Of a DNA stretch of 64,000 bases, positions 1-13,300 are shown piece after piece (position 1 is the stretch's first letter; each line of letters starts with the position of its first letter). The notes beneath the pieces were generated by a model. It was not told the DNA's origin. It did no database searches and saw only the letters and a program-made list of their open reading frames with translations. This stretch comes from Dichetophora obliterata (taxonomy: Eukaryota > Arthropoda > Insecta > Diptera > Sciomyzidae): the NCBI GenBank assembly GCA_963920525.1, contig OY986435.1, positions 261,828,962 through 261,892,961 on the forward strand, read 5' to 3'. The position numbers were made by a program, and so were the translations under genes.

Positions 1-369
1 TATTTACTACATATTTAGTATTAAACTCTTAAAACTAAAGCACAATTTTAACTCTTGAACAATTGTATATTCTTTTACTTAATCATGTAGAACAGGGAAG
101 GCCTTTTAATGTTGAAACTTTTTAGAATAAACTTTTTATTTCTAAGTTTAATTTTGTAAGATATCTTCAACCTTTTCAGAATAATAGTTTATATTTCTAA
201 GTTCACTTTTTCTGGATATCTTGAACTTTCATGAAAATTAAAAAAAAAAAATTATAAAGTAATAAAATTTGAATCTGTTAAAAAATTGTTGAGTAAAAAT
301 AAATTTTATATTTGCACATAAATAATTATTAATCCTGGTATTAAAATTTCGAATATTTATTATTCCTAG

Positions 370-2802
370 TTGCTGTCGGTGATGATGAAGATGGTCCATA
401 TCAAGGAAAATATTTGGGGAAATTAAATTCGTATCATCATCAAGTATCTGGCGATGTATATGCCGTTAATGAATACACCTTTCTGATAGTTGGTTTCAAT
501 TATGACGGCAATGGAGCCGATACATTCTTTTGGGCTGGTGCGTCCAACCGTCCTGGACCACAGGGTTTCATAGTGCCCGATGAGTATAACAAGTAAGTAC
601 ATATTTGCAGTCGTAACAATTTAAAATGGTTTCATTTCATACTCACTACTTTACAGAACCAACATACTTGATCGGTACCACAATAAAGATTTTACACTTT
701 CGCTGCCTGATCGCAAGAAGATCACTGAAATCAAATGGATTGCTGTGTATGATCTCAACAATCAAAATAACTTTGGTGATGTCTATATTCCGGAGGAATT
801 CGAACCACCCAAGGCACAACAGGGTGGCACCTTCTCTCGACGTGGTCACAATGTGACAAGCAGTTCCATTGTGCTATTAGATTCCAAGACCATACGCATC
901 AATGACTTCACCTATGATGGGCTGGGGAAACGTACTTTTTTCTGGACTGGCGTGGGTGCACAACCATCTAGCAGAGGCAGCAAAATACCCGATGAAATGG
1001 GCTAGTATGTTGAAAAAATGCTTCATTATCTACGAAGTTTATCGGTTAAGTTGACATATCTTTCCACATCTCAGTTTAGATCCTATACGCAAGTATAATA
1101 AGGAGACAATTACCTTGGAACTGCCTGGCGATAAAACTATATTCGATATAGACTGGATAGCCGTTTATGATTTGGCTGATAACGAGAACTATGGCCATGT
1201 GCTAATAGCAGATAACTTAAATGTGCCTCCTTCATTAGTTAAAATGACACCTTATGATTTTTCTCTGCCCAATTGCCGACAATTGCATAAGGATCTGCAG
1301 GTATCGTGGGAGGTGTTTGGACCACAGATAACACTACAGCTGTCGGGTCAAGTGGAGAAGAATGACTATATGTCGTTTGGTATTTCGGGCTCGGAGACCT
1401 CAAGTCAAATGATTGGTTCTGATGTTGTGGTGGCATATATCGATGATATCCGTGGCTATTCTATAGACTACAATATAACGTCTTTGGCGCCGGTAATAAA
1501 TCAAAAATCTTCTATTTTATGGAGTTTTTTACGATAGTAATGGGCATAAATTTAGTGTGTGCAAGTTCTAGGTCAAAATAAAGGAGTTTGTCGCGATGAT
1601 CTTGTTGGCGGTCTTGATAGTTTTCAACTGAATACCTACAGCCGTAAGGATGGCATCAATACAATTACTTTTCGGCGCACACTGATATCATGTAGGTTGC
1701 TTTTTTCCGAGTAAAGCGTTACTTTTTACCTTTTCAATATTTTTCTTTTGCAGCTGATTCTGGCGATAAGGAAATACGTCTGGATAGAAGCAACTACGTG
1801 GTATGGGCCTTGGGTCAGTTGGATTCCAACAGCGAACCAGCCTTTCATAACTTCTACCCAAAAAGCGATGTCATTATTGATTTCAACACCAGTGAACCAA
1901 TAAATGACTGCTTCAGTTTTACAAGGCGTGAAGACAATCCGGTGCAGCTCTGGGAAAGAGTAAAAATTAACGATCAGTGAGCATGAATCAATTATTACCA
2001 ATACTTAGATAAAAATATTCTCTCTACAGAACACTACGGACATTCAATGCATATCTGGGACCATCTGGAGGTCTGCGAGGTTATCAGGGCATAACGGGTA
2101 GTTTTAGAAGTGTTTATTTGAGGGCGCAGAGTAGCTTACTTATGTCTTTTTCTTCATAGGACACGTTTCAAGTGGTTTAGCGTGGTACATCAATGGTTAT
2201 ATGGTGCCGGAGCTGTATATGAAACGAGGCTTGACATATGCATTTAAGGTGGGCCTTATTTTTTAACGTTATATTAACTTAACATTACTTGATAATTGCA
2301 GGTACGTGGAGGCAACAATCCGCACTCGCCAGAACATTATCACCCGCTTGTGATCACCGATGAGCCACGTGGTGGCTTTGATCGTCTATCCGAAGCCAAA
2401 CAAAGCGAAATACGCGTTTTAGCTGGAGTTGAATTTACACGACGAGGACGTCCAAAGCCAACAGCAGCAGGACCATTATGCCTCTCCAAGTATCCAGACA
2501 ACTACGATCGCCGTCTAGACGATAATTTCCCAAGTTTTAAGAAATTTAATCGCTCTCTCATATCCATTTGTCCACCAGAGGAACCGGCGATATTGGAAAT
2601 AACACCCAACATCACCTGGCCGGATACGGTCTACTATAATAGCTTTACGCATGCAAACATGGGCTGGAAAATTCACATAATCGATAGTTTTTCGCACGTG
2701 CGAAGTGCAGCAGTAGTTCAGCAATGCAATCTTGCAGCTGTATTTTGGGCGCTCATAGTGCCTATGATCATTGCGAGAACTTGTGCTCAACAATTATGTT
2801 GA
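370..2802 (+). CDS. Skeletor: Skeletor homologue, 3' eight exons (DM13-DOMON protein), partial
   Basis: Joining 370-592, 657-1004, 1075-1492, 1556-1691, 1754-1976, 2030-2097, 2160-2248 and 2302-2802 gives a continuous 667-residue frame ending at TGA 2800-2802, with GT/AG at every junction. Order: end of a first DM13 domain (TFFWAG, then WIAVYDLNNQNNFGDVYIP), a second DM13 (TFFWTG ... WIAVYDLADNENYGHVLI), then a DOMON domain (LQVSWEVFGPQITLQLSGQ ... VVVAYIDDIRGYSIDYNIT), and a conserved tail closing in a hydrophobic segment (LAAVFWALIVPMIIA) that could be a membrane or GPI-type anchor. This order is that of Drosophila Skeletor, described as a spindle-matrix protein in flies; related DM13-DOMON proteins act at the cuticle. 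The N-terminus and start codon lie left of the window. All introns are 50-70 bp. The family call is firm; the cellular role is from knowledge of the family. Confidence 0.9.
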
Positions 2803-3490
2803 AACTTAACAGACTGATGAATATAAATATTGTTGCGTTGCAAGTGCATACATCATCTCAATATTAAATGACACACAATATCCATATGGTATTCTTTAGA
2901 AATAGAGTGCTGTACATAACCAAATACAATTTGAGTTTTATGCAATTAATTTGCAGCACAGCATACAAGACATTTTGGCAAAATACTCAATGTTAAAAAA
3001 ATGTAGTTTAAAATTAATAAAATACTTATAAAATAATAAAATCCACAAAAAATATAAAAAAGTAATGTCTTTTGATACTTTTAACATCATTGAAGTCATG
3101 TATCATATCATTTAACAGTTGATTTTAATAATTTATATTTTCAAAAGCTTTTCCATGTTTAATTTATAACCATCAATGCTAATGTTTTGCGTATACATAT
3201 CATATATATAAATAGTAATAACAAAAAGAAAAAAAAAACATTATAAGGAAATAGACAATATTTCAATGCACTTCAAATAATTTAACTCATTAATTTTGAA
3301 AACTTAAAAATAAATAAATATCGCTTAATAGCGCAAAATATGTATATAAAGAATTATAAAAAAAATTCAAATTTTTATGAAAATGATACATTCGAATCAC
3401 AAATTTGAAGTTGTGATAGTGTTGGTGCACTCTATACACATTATAAAGATTTTTTACAAATTCAATTCAAGTTAAGTTATATAATTTATA
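2803..3490. other. Skeletor 3' UTR and intergenic DNA
   Basis: AT-rich sequence with stop codons in all frames. It should hold the Skeletor 3' UTR; no further gene or bounded repeat was seen. Confidence 0.5.
3016..3021 (+). promoter_or_regulatory. Probable polyadenylation signal of Skeletor
   Basis: AATAAA lies 214 bp after the Skeletor stop codon and is followed by further A-rich AATAAA-like sequence. It is the first canonical hexamer in a sensible place, but the region is AT-rich, so alternatives exist. Confidence 0.45.
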
Positions 3491-4215
3491 CACATAGCCC
3501 ATAAAGTCTGCGTTCACCTAAATAATTTGTTTAAGGCTAGCAATACATGAAATCAAGGTTCAAAAATAAACATTTCTCAAGAGTAAATGGTTGAAGCGAT
3601 TTATTTGAAAGTTTGAAGGTATATTGAGGCATGTTTTTTAGTGTTATTTAGTTTTATATTTAGTGTAGAGTGTAAAGACAGATTTTAGAATTGATGTGCA
3701 TCCCAGCGTCGGCGTTATTCATATGAAACAAAGCAAAAAATTGTTTATATCTTTACATGTATTTCTACATTCACCTGTTGCTAGAGTTATTTCGGAAATG
3801 AAGAGAAAAATCTAGATTTTTTTTAGCTTAAGAATGCAAAGAAAAAATACAGGATTAAAAAATTCATATATATTAGATATTTACATTGTGTTTTTATTCA
3901 CTTAACACATTCGCGACAACGTGTACCACTGGTGGTACATTTGCAAATTTTTTTAATGCCGTCGTGTATCACCCGTGGCCACAAATCATCGAAATTCATG
4001 AGTAGAACATTTAGTGCACCACCGTGATACGCAGGTGTCTTGAAATAGCGGATATAAAAAAAATTTAAAACAACACAAATTGCTGTTATACTATCATAAA
4101 ATAATTTTTTATTAATTTTGGTAGTCCGTCCAAAAGTAATAATTGAGTTTTAAGCTGACATCGCGAATGTGTTAAACAAATCAATTAGGTGAATGTAGAC
4201 TTTATGGGCTATGTG
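3491..4215. mobile_element. Tc1/mariner-type MITE (TA target site), interrupted
   Basis: Termini are inverted repeats: CACATAGCCCATAAAGTCTG on the left and, on the other strand of the right end, CACATAGCCCATAAAGTCTA. Both continue as a CACCTAA-containing arm of about 30 bp. TA flanks both sides, as expected for Tc1/mariner insertion. No transposase is present. A TTAA-flanked element sits inside (3906-4171). Confidence 0.75.
3906..4171. mobile_element. piggyBac-type MITE with TTAA target duplication
   Basis: 266 bp bounded by TTAA at 3902-3905 and 4172-4175. The ends are the inverted repeat CACATTCGCGA / TCGCGAATGTG. TTAA duplication is the hallmark of piggyBac-superfamily insertion. It is inserted within the mariner-type MITE and is non-coding. 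Confidence 0.75.
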
Positions 4216-4385
4216 TATTTAAGTTAGGTTTATATAATATATATTTAAACATTTAAATTTTACGTATATACATTTGGTAAATATTTTTAACGATTGTATA
4301 TCACTATTTCAAACTAAGTTTGTTGTTGTTGATGTTAATTTTAAATGACTGAAATTTTCGGTACTGCTTATAAAAGCGGATACTT

Positions 4386-7300
4386 TTAGGCTTCATGTTG
4401 TTTCACGAAATCTTCCAACAATTTTGGTATCTGATTACGATATGGTATCTTATACTTGCTTATGGTTGTGGCAGCGAGACATTTGAGATTAATAAAATTC
4501 ATTAGTGGTATGGTGTTGGCTGGATTGCTGACAATTACATTGAATGGACGCTCTTCGGATTTATTTGGCTGGTCTAAATCGGCACCGTTTTCCAAGAGCA
4601 AATAAATAATCTATTAAAGAAGTTTATTAGTTTATTAGTTTTAAAAATAGTTAAATTACTTAAAACATGGCACACGTAAACATACCAATTTTTTTTTAAT
4701 TACAGAAAATAGTAGCTGTTAAATAGAATCGTTCGAATTTAGACAATTACTTATAGAAAAGGATAATTATACGTTAAAGTGAAAAATTCACTTTTTATGG
4801 TAAAGTATTCATATTTTTACAATTACTGAGACTCAATTTTGAACTTTAGGTCGAGTAACAGCCCTATTCTGGCAAATTAACAATTGTTAACCAGTATTTC
4901 AATATGTTTGTTGTAATTTTTTGATTTCAAAACAAAATTTGAAGCTCAAAAATAATAAATTTTGAAAAAATTGTCAACTGCTTTTCTGTTATTGACAATT
5001 TCATTGAAAAATTTGGTTTTTTGTGCTTCAAATTTTGTTTTGAAAACAACAAACATATAGAAATATTTAAAATACTGGTTAACAATTTGTTAATTTGCCA
5101 ATTTGTTAATTTGCCTGTAAGTTATGAAAAGATAACTAAGAACAACAAATCAGTATAGCGTAAATCACACCATAAACTAGACAGTCAGTTTCAAAAGGCG
5201 CTACTCTTTCTCATCAGAAGTTTTGCGTGATTAAGCTGTGATCGGAGATGTGTTACGTGATTGACTCTATACGGAATTATTGTTTGTGTAAGTTGTCTTC
5301 TTTGTAACTTATCGACCTAGAGCTCAAAACAAAATCTCAATAATTGTAAAATTTTCAAAAGGGTCACAATTAATTATAAATATTCATATTTTTGTTTATC
5401 TCAATTTTAAATTAATTTATCTAATATTGTATGGGCATTACTTTATTGCATCTACCATGCATTGGCAACTTTTTATTGGAAATGTGGCAAGACTGGGTAA
5501 ATTTTCTATGTTTTAAACCTTCAAAAGTGTAGTATAAAAACCAAAGTAAAACTTTTGAAAGTATGGCTTTTAGTTTCTTTCAGAGTTCATTATAATAAGA
5601 GATGTAAAATGACCGAAAATTGTTAGTCACATTGGTCTTTTACCGTATTTGTGTAAATGACCGGTAAAATTCAGCCAGATTCACTTATTTTCAGTCACTT
5701 TCAAAATAAAATTAAATTTTATTCGTAAATCGATTTCGAGTTTTTTTTATAGTGCAAAACAACAAAAAAATTAACAAAAAGTACAAAAATAAATATAAAG
5801 TTAGTTAAAAAGTGACCATTTTCTGGACAAACACACACACAAACTCACATCAGTTTAAGCGACCTTAAATTGCTTCATTTTATTAGTTTCCAGTTTGTAT
5901 CTTTACACTACGATTTTTGTGACCGAAAAGGTTAAATGGAAATTTAATTTCACATAAATAGATATACAGCCAGGTCGAAAGTGAAATTTCAAATAGAGTG
6001 AATTTGATTTCAGTGTTCTTCAATCCGAACAAATCCGAGTGATTTTCTGTTTTAAATTTCACTTGCGAAACAGCTGATAGCTGTCAGTTCTGCATGTTTT
6101 ATTTTTTGTGGCAAATATAAGTTAGTTCAGCAAAAGACTTGGAAAATAAATTCGCGTCCGAAAAAAAAACAAAAGTGCAGCTTATGTTGCTTCTGTGAGG
6201 CATAATAAATCGCATAAATATGCAGTGGAAAATTTAAAAAAAAGTGAACGTTGAGAGACAATTTCAACCCGTTTACAATTCCTGATACTGCGTAAGGATT
6301 GCTAAAGATAACTAAATGGGATTTTGTAGACGCTTTAAAATATATTTAAGGTTCGTTAGTTACTATCGCGTCAATAGAAGTCCCTTAAAAATGCTGATTG
6401 ATACGATTAAAACCAATCGTTCCAATCGCTTAAACTGGCCTCGGTATTGCCAGGAAAAGATGCTAATATTACTTTAAGCCGGAGCACAATATTAAAGGTG
6501 CTGACAGAAGTGGTTGGTATTTTTTTTTTGGTTGAGAGTGCGCTAGACTATCAGCCCAGAGGTCCCTGGTTCGAATCCGGGTTCGGGCATTGTTCTTTTC
6601 ACATTCTTTGTTCTTTCCTACATTTAAGAATAATGGAAAACGAAAAATCCACAACTAAATTGTGGAAAATGTGAAATTAAAAGGATATAAACAACTGAGG
6701 GCTGGAAATGCTTGCCAAGGTTAAGGCATAACACTAGCCTCGGCTTAAAGCAATTCAAATTGTCTTTCGCGGTTATTTCGCTTAATAAATAATTCACGTA
6801 TGGTTCCAATCAATTCCTCTAAATAATCTATCCCTTTCCTTTCAGGTCAAAGACCAAACCTTGTTTGTATAAGGCGCATGCTTTGGTTCTTTGATCTTTT
6901 TAAAAAAAAAGAAAGATCCACACCATTCATATTGAGGGGCTTAGCTCCCGGGGCAATCCGTCACTTGTGGGTTAACAGACAGCACTGGGTCTTGCTTGCA
7001 TTGAACTCTACACTATTAGTAAGACCCCACTCGGAGATTTTCTGTAGATCATTAAGGAGTGTGATATTCATATTTTGACTTTTTCTCTCAATCTCCATAG
7101 AGCTTGGGCGTTTTTTTAATGAATATGAATGACAAATGCTGCTGTCGTCCGCAAACGAATGTATTGCGTTATGCATCAACGACAGAAGGTCGTTGATAAA
7201 AACCATCACTGTGTTGATGGCATACTCCTCAGACGAAATACCGTCAACTACGACACGAATCGATCTGTCCTTAAGGAAACACGTGATCCATCGAGCAAAG

Positions 7301-10300
7301 CTCACACCAAAACCATATGCAACAAGTTTCGACACGAGCGCTTTATGCCACACTCGGTCAAACGCTTTTTAAATATCTACAGCAACAACCCTGCTCTCGC
7401 CGAAAAAGTGAACGCACTGATTCCATTCTTCGGTTAAGAGCGCCATAAGATCACCAGTAGACCGAGCCCTACGGGAACCATATTGACGGTCACTGAGCAG
7501 TTGGTTGTTCTCCAGATAGTTCGTAACGTTAGAGTTTATTACGCTCTCCATAACATCGCCCTTTTTAGGTACCGGCTGGACATTTGCCGCCTTTCAACAA
7601 GATGGAAATACTCCTGTTCTGTAGGAGATGTTGAAAAGGTTGCGCAAACGCCGAGCCAGTGAAGAACACATTTTAAGCACAGTTGGCGGTATGCCATTAG
7701 GGCCAGAGGCTTTGTTTACGTTGAGATTTGTAAGGACCTTTTTAACTGCTCTCGTTTAAAAGTAGATCTCCTGCATTGCAGAAGATCCACCCCATGATTG
7801 CTATCCGAGAGAGTGGAATTTTGAGCAAAAAATCTAGCCAATAGGTTCGCTTTATCAGCCGAGCCAGTGAAGATTTGGTAATTTTTTAAAAAAGTTGGAA
7901 TCGATGATGATGTCCGATTCTTCACTGTTTTAACAAATGACCAAAAATTTTTGCTCCCTTTTGGGCAGAGAAGAACCTGTTCTCGAGTGCGAGCTTTGTG
8001 CAGAAACTTTTCGCGTTTTAAAATTGCATTACAGTGATCCCTTGCGTCAATGCGAATATTTTTGTATTAGTATTCTTGTTAGAACGCCAATTCTGAAAGG
8101 CTTCCTCTTTGGACCGGACTGCAATCCTGCAAGTCTCATTAAACCATGAGTGATATTTTGGTTTAATGCTTCTCATCTTATTGGGAATGAAATACCGCAT
8201 ACCCAATAAAATAATTTCTTGTACCATGACAGCCGCGGCTTTCCATAATTTCATTTTGAAACAGAGAATATGTCCAAATTGGATTTAACTTGTAATGTCT
8301 GAAGAAGGAAGCAGAAAATTTTAGCAACATTTCATGGACCCACATTAAGACCCAACGCTATTCTTTAACAGAAAAGGATTTTTCAGTGCCATTCAGTGTC
8401 AATGTTATGATAGTAAGTTAATAAAATATTAAATTTTCTAAAGTTGATTATACTTTTATAAAAGATTTGTGATTATATCGAGTCATGACTCGCTCATATG
8501 GAGCATGGCAAAGTGCGTGGCCATTTTAAATGTCGATGAGAGCGGAGATCATGGTTCCTACCTTTAAGGATATGCTGGCTAAGCACTTGAACCTTTACTT
8601 TTTACGAAAACATTCAATACATACAAAATAAGTTTGTTCAAATTGTTTAATAAAAATGATTTCAATGAATTAAAAACAAGAAACCTTTCTGATTTTTTGA
8701 CCAAAGAAATACTCATTTCTTCGATTTTTATGAAGCTAACTGCTTATTTTCTTAACGAATTTTGTAGGCAGAAGCGGTTAAAATTAAGGCATATTTTAGA
8801 AGATGTTTTCTAATTTCGAATGGAAGTGAAATGCAGAACCTAGCTGATAGATAGCAATGATCCAACTTGAAAATTTTAAAATTAAAACGTTTTTATTAGT
8901 ACCTACTGCAAATTTTTTAAAAAAAATTTCAAATCAAATTATCTTGGTTAGCTATGTATGTGTTGTGGGTTGAATTGACTATGCCTTTAACCTTCTTATT
9001 TTCAATTTATGTAAGAAATGAAAAAATAGACATGAACTTACATCATTGCTGTAGTTGTATGGCAGTGACGCAACATGTAATGGCGTAGATTTGGCTTCAT
9101 TTTTGGCATTCACATTAGTGCCGCAGTCAACTAAAAGTTTTATCACATCAGCATTTGGGAAAACTATCTACATATGAACATAATAAACATACGAAAATTA
9201 GTCACTCAAAATAAATAAATTAATAAAATGCCAACCTTTAAATTATTATCATCGCCAAAATAGCCACTCTTGATAACATTCAAACGTGAGACACACAAAT
9301 GCAACAACGTGTCGCTAGTGCAAGCGCTACGTATATTTGCACGCACTAAATCACGCACTGCTCGAAAGACTAACTTTTTCTGCTCGTGCGTTCGCGCTGT
9401 ACCTATGAGCAGATAAATCAAGTGTGCAACGCATTTGAGTACACGATCAAAGATCTCTTGCTGTTTACGATAGACAGGACGCACTTGTAGTAATTCCTGA
9501 GCTTCGCCAATTGTCTCAGTTAGTAAAGAAAAAACACCCATAACATCGTCAAATAGCGGAACATTCTCTTGATTATTTGGATTGTATTGGTTTTGCTGCC
9601 GTTCACTCTGTCCAGATCTATCACCACTATAACGTTCATGCAGATCAAGCATAAGGCGCACCAGAGCCTGTGCTGCAAAACATGTGTCTGTGTACAAAAT
9701 GGAACAGTGTTTGACGCGTACATCGAGCAATAGGCGCCATAGATCGATACAACGTTGTAGACGCAAGGAATCAGCATAGGATGCACCACGAAACATGAGG
9801 CGAAATAGCATATCCTTGTGCTGAATGCCTAGAATACGTTCGCATATGAGCAGGCTTTGTATACGCATGGCGTCGACATCAGTGGAAATATTGTCCAGCT
9901 CTTCTAGGGTAGTAAATTCGACAGCGTTACCGTATGCAGGACGTAACGCAACTTTGGGACGTTTTTCTATAACATAAAAAGAATTTAAAGTTCAATATTT
10001 CTATCATATTATTATTTTATATAGTAACCAATGTATGGTGAATGTGAAGCACGTATATGCAGTGCTAAACGCCAATGTAACATGGCTACTCTAGTCTCGT
10101 TATGTTCATCAAGAAAAGTGGAACCTGTGGAAAAGAGTCACTTTTATATTTAAAATATTACTTTATCGTTAAAAGGAGGCTTATTTACCAATCAGCTCAT
10201 GTGCCTCTGCAATTCGAAATGCTGGATATTCCAGATGAGTTTTCAAATAGTCAAATATTTGATGAGCTCCCTTAAGACAAGCTGTGCGTAATGCATCGTC

Positions 10301-13300
10301 ACCATATCGACTTTTGGCATAGGGGTTTGCGCCGTTAGCAAGCAGCAATTTTGCAGTTTCTAGTCTGGCGATAGAAAGTAGAGTTTAAGAATAGACATTC
10401 TTTAAAATGTATAATATAGTCATAAAGATTTCAACCTATGTTCCTGTATGGCATAATGCAGCGCTGTCTTTTCTTGTATATCCTTAGAATTGACGTCAGC
10501 ACCTTTTTTAATTAAGAACAAACACAAATGAATGGACTGTACGGAGTTAATAAGGCATGTGCCACCATTCATATTTGGTTTTTTAATATCGGCACCATTT
10601 TCAACTAAATACTGAACTGTAATATGAATAATTAATAAATTTAACTGATTTTTTTTAACTTTTTCTACTACTTACCTATATCAACATGCGTCATGAAACA
10701 AGCACTTCGAACCGGTGTCGAACCAGAATCCGATGTAGCATTTATGTCACAGCCAATACGAATTAAATACTTTACTACTGGTAGTTTACCAGAAACTACA
10801 GCACACCACAAAGGTGTAACGTTGTGAAAAGTACGATCCTCGGGCACTTCGTACAAGCCACGTTGTTCCACATCTGCCTCGCAAACAGTAACCAAATATT
10901 CGGCGATCTCAACACAACCACGTTTGCAAGCTATAAAGAGTGGCGCACAACCATTTCGTAGTTTCTTGACGATTTCGCGACGTATTTCACGAGAGAAGCT
11001 TAAAGTAATATAAGATTAATGAAAAATTATATTAAGAGCTTATAGAATATTATATATTTTACTATATAATATTTTATTAAAATCAATTATATAAAACATA
11101 AACCGTAAAATAATATGTGTTTGTTGCTTGTGATTAAGTGGTTATGCCTTGTAGCTATAGTCATTTAAAAGGATTAATTTTAACCCAGAAAAATTACCCT
11201 TTGAAATAAAATGTCTCAAATACATGATGAATATTTTTGTAGAAAAATTACTAATAAGCCAAAGTCACAATGTAAATAATTCAAATATAACCAGAAACTT
11301 TAATAGAATATCCTTGAACAATCGTTAATTTTGTAGTTAACTATCAAGACAGCTTGCTTATCAAAGTTTTCATTTGATTTCTACTCATTGATGAAAACTT
11401 TCACGACAAAATTGATTTCGATATTTTGAGGTCTCTTTTCAGTAAATTAGAAAACTGAAATATTTTGTTTTAAATTTTTGTATAACAATTTTAATACAAA
11501 GGAAATTATAGTATTCCAATACTATATTATAAAAACGTCTTGCACAATTAGTTGTATGCTTTGAATGAATTTCTAATTTATTTTCTTATCATGTCAGATA
11601 GAGTATATATTTATAAAGATTTTTATTTCAAAAAGACAAGATTCTAAATACTACATAATTCCATTATTCAATCAGTATAAGGTTAAGTATATATTTGACA
11701 TATGGGTATTTCCACAGGAAAGTCTACCGTGACCAAAAAATTAAAACTTATTAAAAACTTATTATTTTATGATATTATCTAAGAGAAACATTTTAATTTT
11801 ATTAATTTAAGCAATTTGTACATAAAATTATTAACCATGATGATCACATCGTCTGCACTGTTTCACAAATGTAGTTTTTCTTTTTCGTAAGTGTTTAGTA
11901 AATGTTTCATAAACATTTTTGTTTTATTAAAAATGGAAGGCATTGGCTGAAGACAATGAAAAAATGGTTGATGCAATTAAAGGAAAATATATTGAATTTG
12001 TTTTTAATTACCTAATTACATAATTACTTAACTACCTAATTACTTAATTACCCAATTAAATTGCAATGGAAAAAACTGTCCCGTGCGACCTGTCCCGTGC
12101 GACCGAGCTTAATATTAAATTAAAAAATAAGTGTTAAATATTATTGGGTAAAATAAAAGCAATTTAAAAGAAACACCAATGCACAATATCCATAAAATAA
12201 ACTCTTTGAAATATTCCTTCAGACTTCGCTGAATTCGGCGCTTGAGTTGTTGTCCTCGAAAAAAACTTCCGTTTTTGTCCCGTGCGAACCCCGTTGTTTT
12301 TGGCAATTATTTTGAAAAGGAAAAATTACCGATAATCAACCTTAGCACCACTTATAGAGCTTACTATGAGTTATAAGTTAAGACCATTATCAAAATATAA
12401 ATCCGTGTTATTACTACTTTTTTTCCAATTTAACTGCGTACGACTGTCCCGTGCGACACCATGGAAATGCCCATATGCTTAATTTATGTAAACAAATACC
12501 ATAGTAGAATTATCCAGGTAGCATTGACAATTACATATTTTCTCTTCTACAAGTTAAATTATTTCCCGTCAAAAATAGCTGTTAGTGAAACGAAGCAAAA
12601 ATTAAAGAAAATGTAAAAAAGGAACATAACAAAAATTCAATCGTCGCATTCAGCGGAGTCAACAGTTGACAACTGTTGTGCTCTTAAATTAACTAACACA
12701 GAAAAAACGCTGCAAATTTGAGTGTGAAACCTTTGCAATTAAATTATTTACACAATATAATAAAGTAAATTTTGTAAATAAATTATAATTAAATAATTTA
12801 AATAAATAATAATTTATGTAATAAATGAAGTTGACTCCGCTGAATGCGACCATAAAGAATTGTGAGCTCTCTCTTTGTAAGTATATTATTTCATAGGATA
12901 TGGTGAACATAACAACTGTCAATGCTACCTGGATAATTCTTCCATGAACAAATACATATTCTCTCTCTGAAATTAATGACAAACGAAGTTGTGCAGTTTT
13001 CTCAAAAAAAGGTGTAATTTGGATACACTGCTACTATAAAAACATAAGTCTTAAATTTAATATGAAATACATATATGCTCGTAGTCATGATAAAATTCTA
13101 CTATGCTCATAATGAGGATGCAAGGGTTTTCAGCTCGTTAAAGGATCATAAGCACAGATGAATATAAAATTCACTTAAGTCTATTTTATTAGTTAAGAAC
13201 TTACTAAGACATTTTTTTTATATAATAGTCGTAGTAATCAATTGTTATTAATTTTTATTAATATACCCGAGAAACAATTTGTGTCCGTACCAAACCACTC

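Noticed and set aside
6531..6596. Possible tRNA gene (A and B boxes, GGTTCGAATCC)
   Set aside because: The T arm pairs, but the anticodon arm and acceptor stem do not close and an oligo-T run overlaps the expected 5' end; treated as a SINE head.
7129..7437. Plus-strand frames of about 100 codons
   Set aside because: Antisense shadows of the CR1/Jockey-type LINE on the minus strand.
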